From: Octadecabacter sp.
Lineage (GTDB): Bacteria > Pseudomonadota > Alphaproteobacteria > Rhodobacterales > Rhodobacteraceae
Assembly: GCA_018608045.1 (NCBI GenBank)
Contig: JABBAI010000069.1
Span: forward strand, 1-43,257
Length of the DNA stretch: 43,257 bases
Direction: 5' to 3'
In this document: piece by piece, positions 42,821 through 43,257 of the stretch
How positions within the stretch are numbered: position 1 is the stretch's first letter
Layout: every line of letters begins with the position of its first letter
Position numbers and translations under genes: made by a program
Notes under the pieces: generated by a model
Seen by the model: only the letters and a program-made list of their open reading frames with translations
Databases searched by the model: none
What the model was told of the DNA's origin: nothing

Positions 42821-43204
42821 TTAACTTTTAGCCTCACCTTTTGCAGTTAAACGGCCTTCGACTTGCGCACCAAAATCCACTTGAATTTTCTCTGCCTCAA
42901 TTTCGCCGATCACAATTGCTGTAGGAGACAAAATAACATCAATAGCTGCGATGGTACCGTTTAAATGTCCCTCTACCGTGACTGATCTTGCTCTTACGTT
43001 GCCCTCAACTGTTCCTGTTAATGTTACAACCAACCCGTCTACTGTCAGGTCACCAGTGATTGCACCACCGAACTCAACGACACCATCGCTCTGCCAATCA
43101 CCTTTAATCACAATGCCGTCGTGTAAAACTGAGCGGCGTTGCTTAGTGTCATTTAAGATAGCAGCAGGAACATCAGATTTGGGACTTACTGGTTTGGAGA
43201 ACAT
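42821..43204 (-). CDS. Bactofilin (polymer-forming cytoskeletal protein)
   Basis: A 127-residue bactofilin (DUF583) that forms non-polar filaments positioning envelope or polysaccharide machinery. The core beta-helix is visible as regularly spaced hydrophobic/glycine repeats: GIVIKGDWQSDGVVEFGG, AITGDLTVDGLVVTLTG, TVEGNVRARSVTVEG, HLNGTIAAIDVILSP. The ATG at 43204 follows AAAGG at ten-base spacing; a GTG four codons earlier is possible. The gene is clearly more AT-rich than its neighbours, so it may be more recent or under different selection. It ends convergently with the polysaccharide genes. Confidence 0.9.
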   Translation of the reverse strand: MFSKPVSPKSDVPAAILNDTKQRRSVLHDGIVIKGDWQSDGVVEFGGAITGDLTVDGLVVTLTGTVEGNVRARSVTVEGHLNGTIAAIDVILSPTAIVIGEIEAEKIQVDFGAQVEGRLTAKGEAKS

Positions 43205-43257
43205 CGTCACGAACACCTTTTACATTTCATTTTAGATTAACTAGTTTTTCTGTTGAG

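Noticed and set aside
1-43257. CRISPR arrays, tRNA or rRNA genes, complete insertion sequences, prophage genes
   Set aside because: Scanning by eye found no regularly spaced repeats, tRNA-like cloverleaf with TTCGA arm, transposase or phage structural motif; a covariance-model search would be needed to exclude small RNAs.

Overview
The window is about 43 kb of ordinary chromosomal DNA from an alphaproteobacterium, most probably a marine or cold-water member of the Roseobacter group (Rhodobacterales). The reasons are moderately high GC, the TamA/TamB pair, the imuA-imuB-dnaE2 cassette with a GAAC-N7-GAAC LexA box of the alphaproteobacterial type, a urease cluster with ureDABCEFG order, and the ybjN-proC-csaA and ycjX/DUF697 neighbourhoods. 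I cannot name the genus. There are no rRNA or tRNA genes, CRISPR arrays, complete insertion sequences or prophage genes.

Layout, left to right. 1-3.6 kb: the 3' end of an unidentified gene, a long-form FabH-like ketosynthase preceded by a striking nested palindrome, a 24-residue lipoprotein, an HTH-like/arsH gene pair, and thymidine kinase. 3.7-6.4 kb: a leftward run ybjN-like, proC, csaA and a D-2-hydroxyacid dehydrogenase. 6.6-11 kb: an M42 aminopeptidase, the ycjX/DUF697 pair and truA. 10.9-14.2 kb: a leftward three-gene operon of an atypical M19 'membrane dipeptidase', a 548-residue protein of unknown function and a DUF3726 protein; this is the least understood module here. 14.3-19.9 kb: tamA-tamB. 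19.9-25.1 kb: a complete urease operon with a periplasmic LprI-like gene between ureB and ureC. 25.4-27.4 kb: a ROK-family amino-sugar kinase and nagA. 27.4-32.9 kb: the SOS mutasome imuA-imuB-dnaE2. 32.9-37.9 kb: a leftward sugar-uptake operon (TIM-barrel isomerase, binding protein, permease, ATPase, small two-helix membrane protein, LacI regulator) with a perfect LacI-type operator placed between the -35 and -10 positions of a probable promoter. 38.2-40.7 kb: 5-oxoprolinase pxpABC. 41-43.2 kb: an aminotransferase and an initiating sugar transferase for surface polysaccharide, followed convergently by a bactofilin.

Functionally the window is rich in nitrogen salvage: urease, 5-oxoprolinase, a dipeptidase-like protein, an aminopeptidase, proC, and amino-sugar degradation through nagK/nagA. 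The remainder covers envelope assembly (TamAB, bactofilin, polysaccharide genes) and DNA-damage response. Most leftward genes are tightly coupled by 1-17 bp overlaps, so they are probably co-transcribed. Start codons were chosen from family alignments recalled from memory, visible ribosome-binding sites and operon overlaps; they were not tested by a search.
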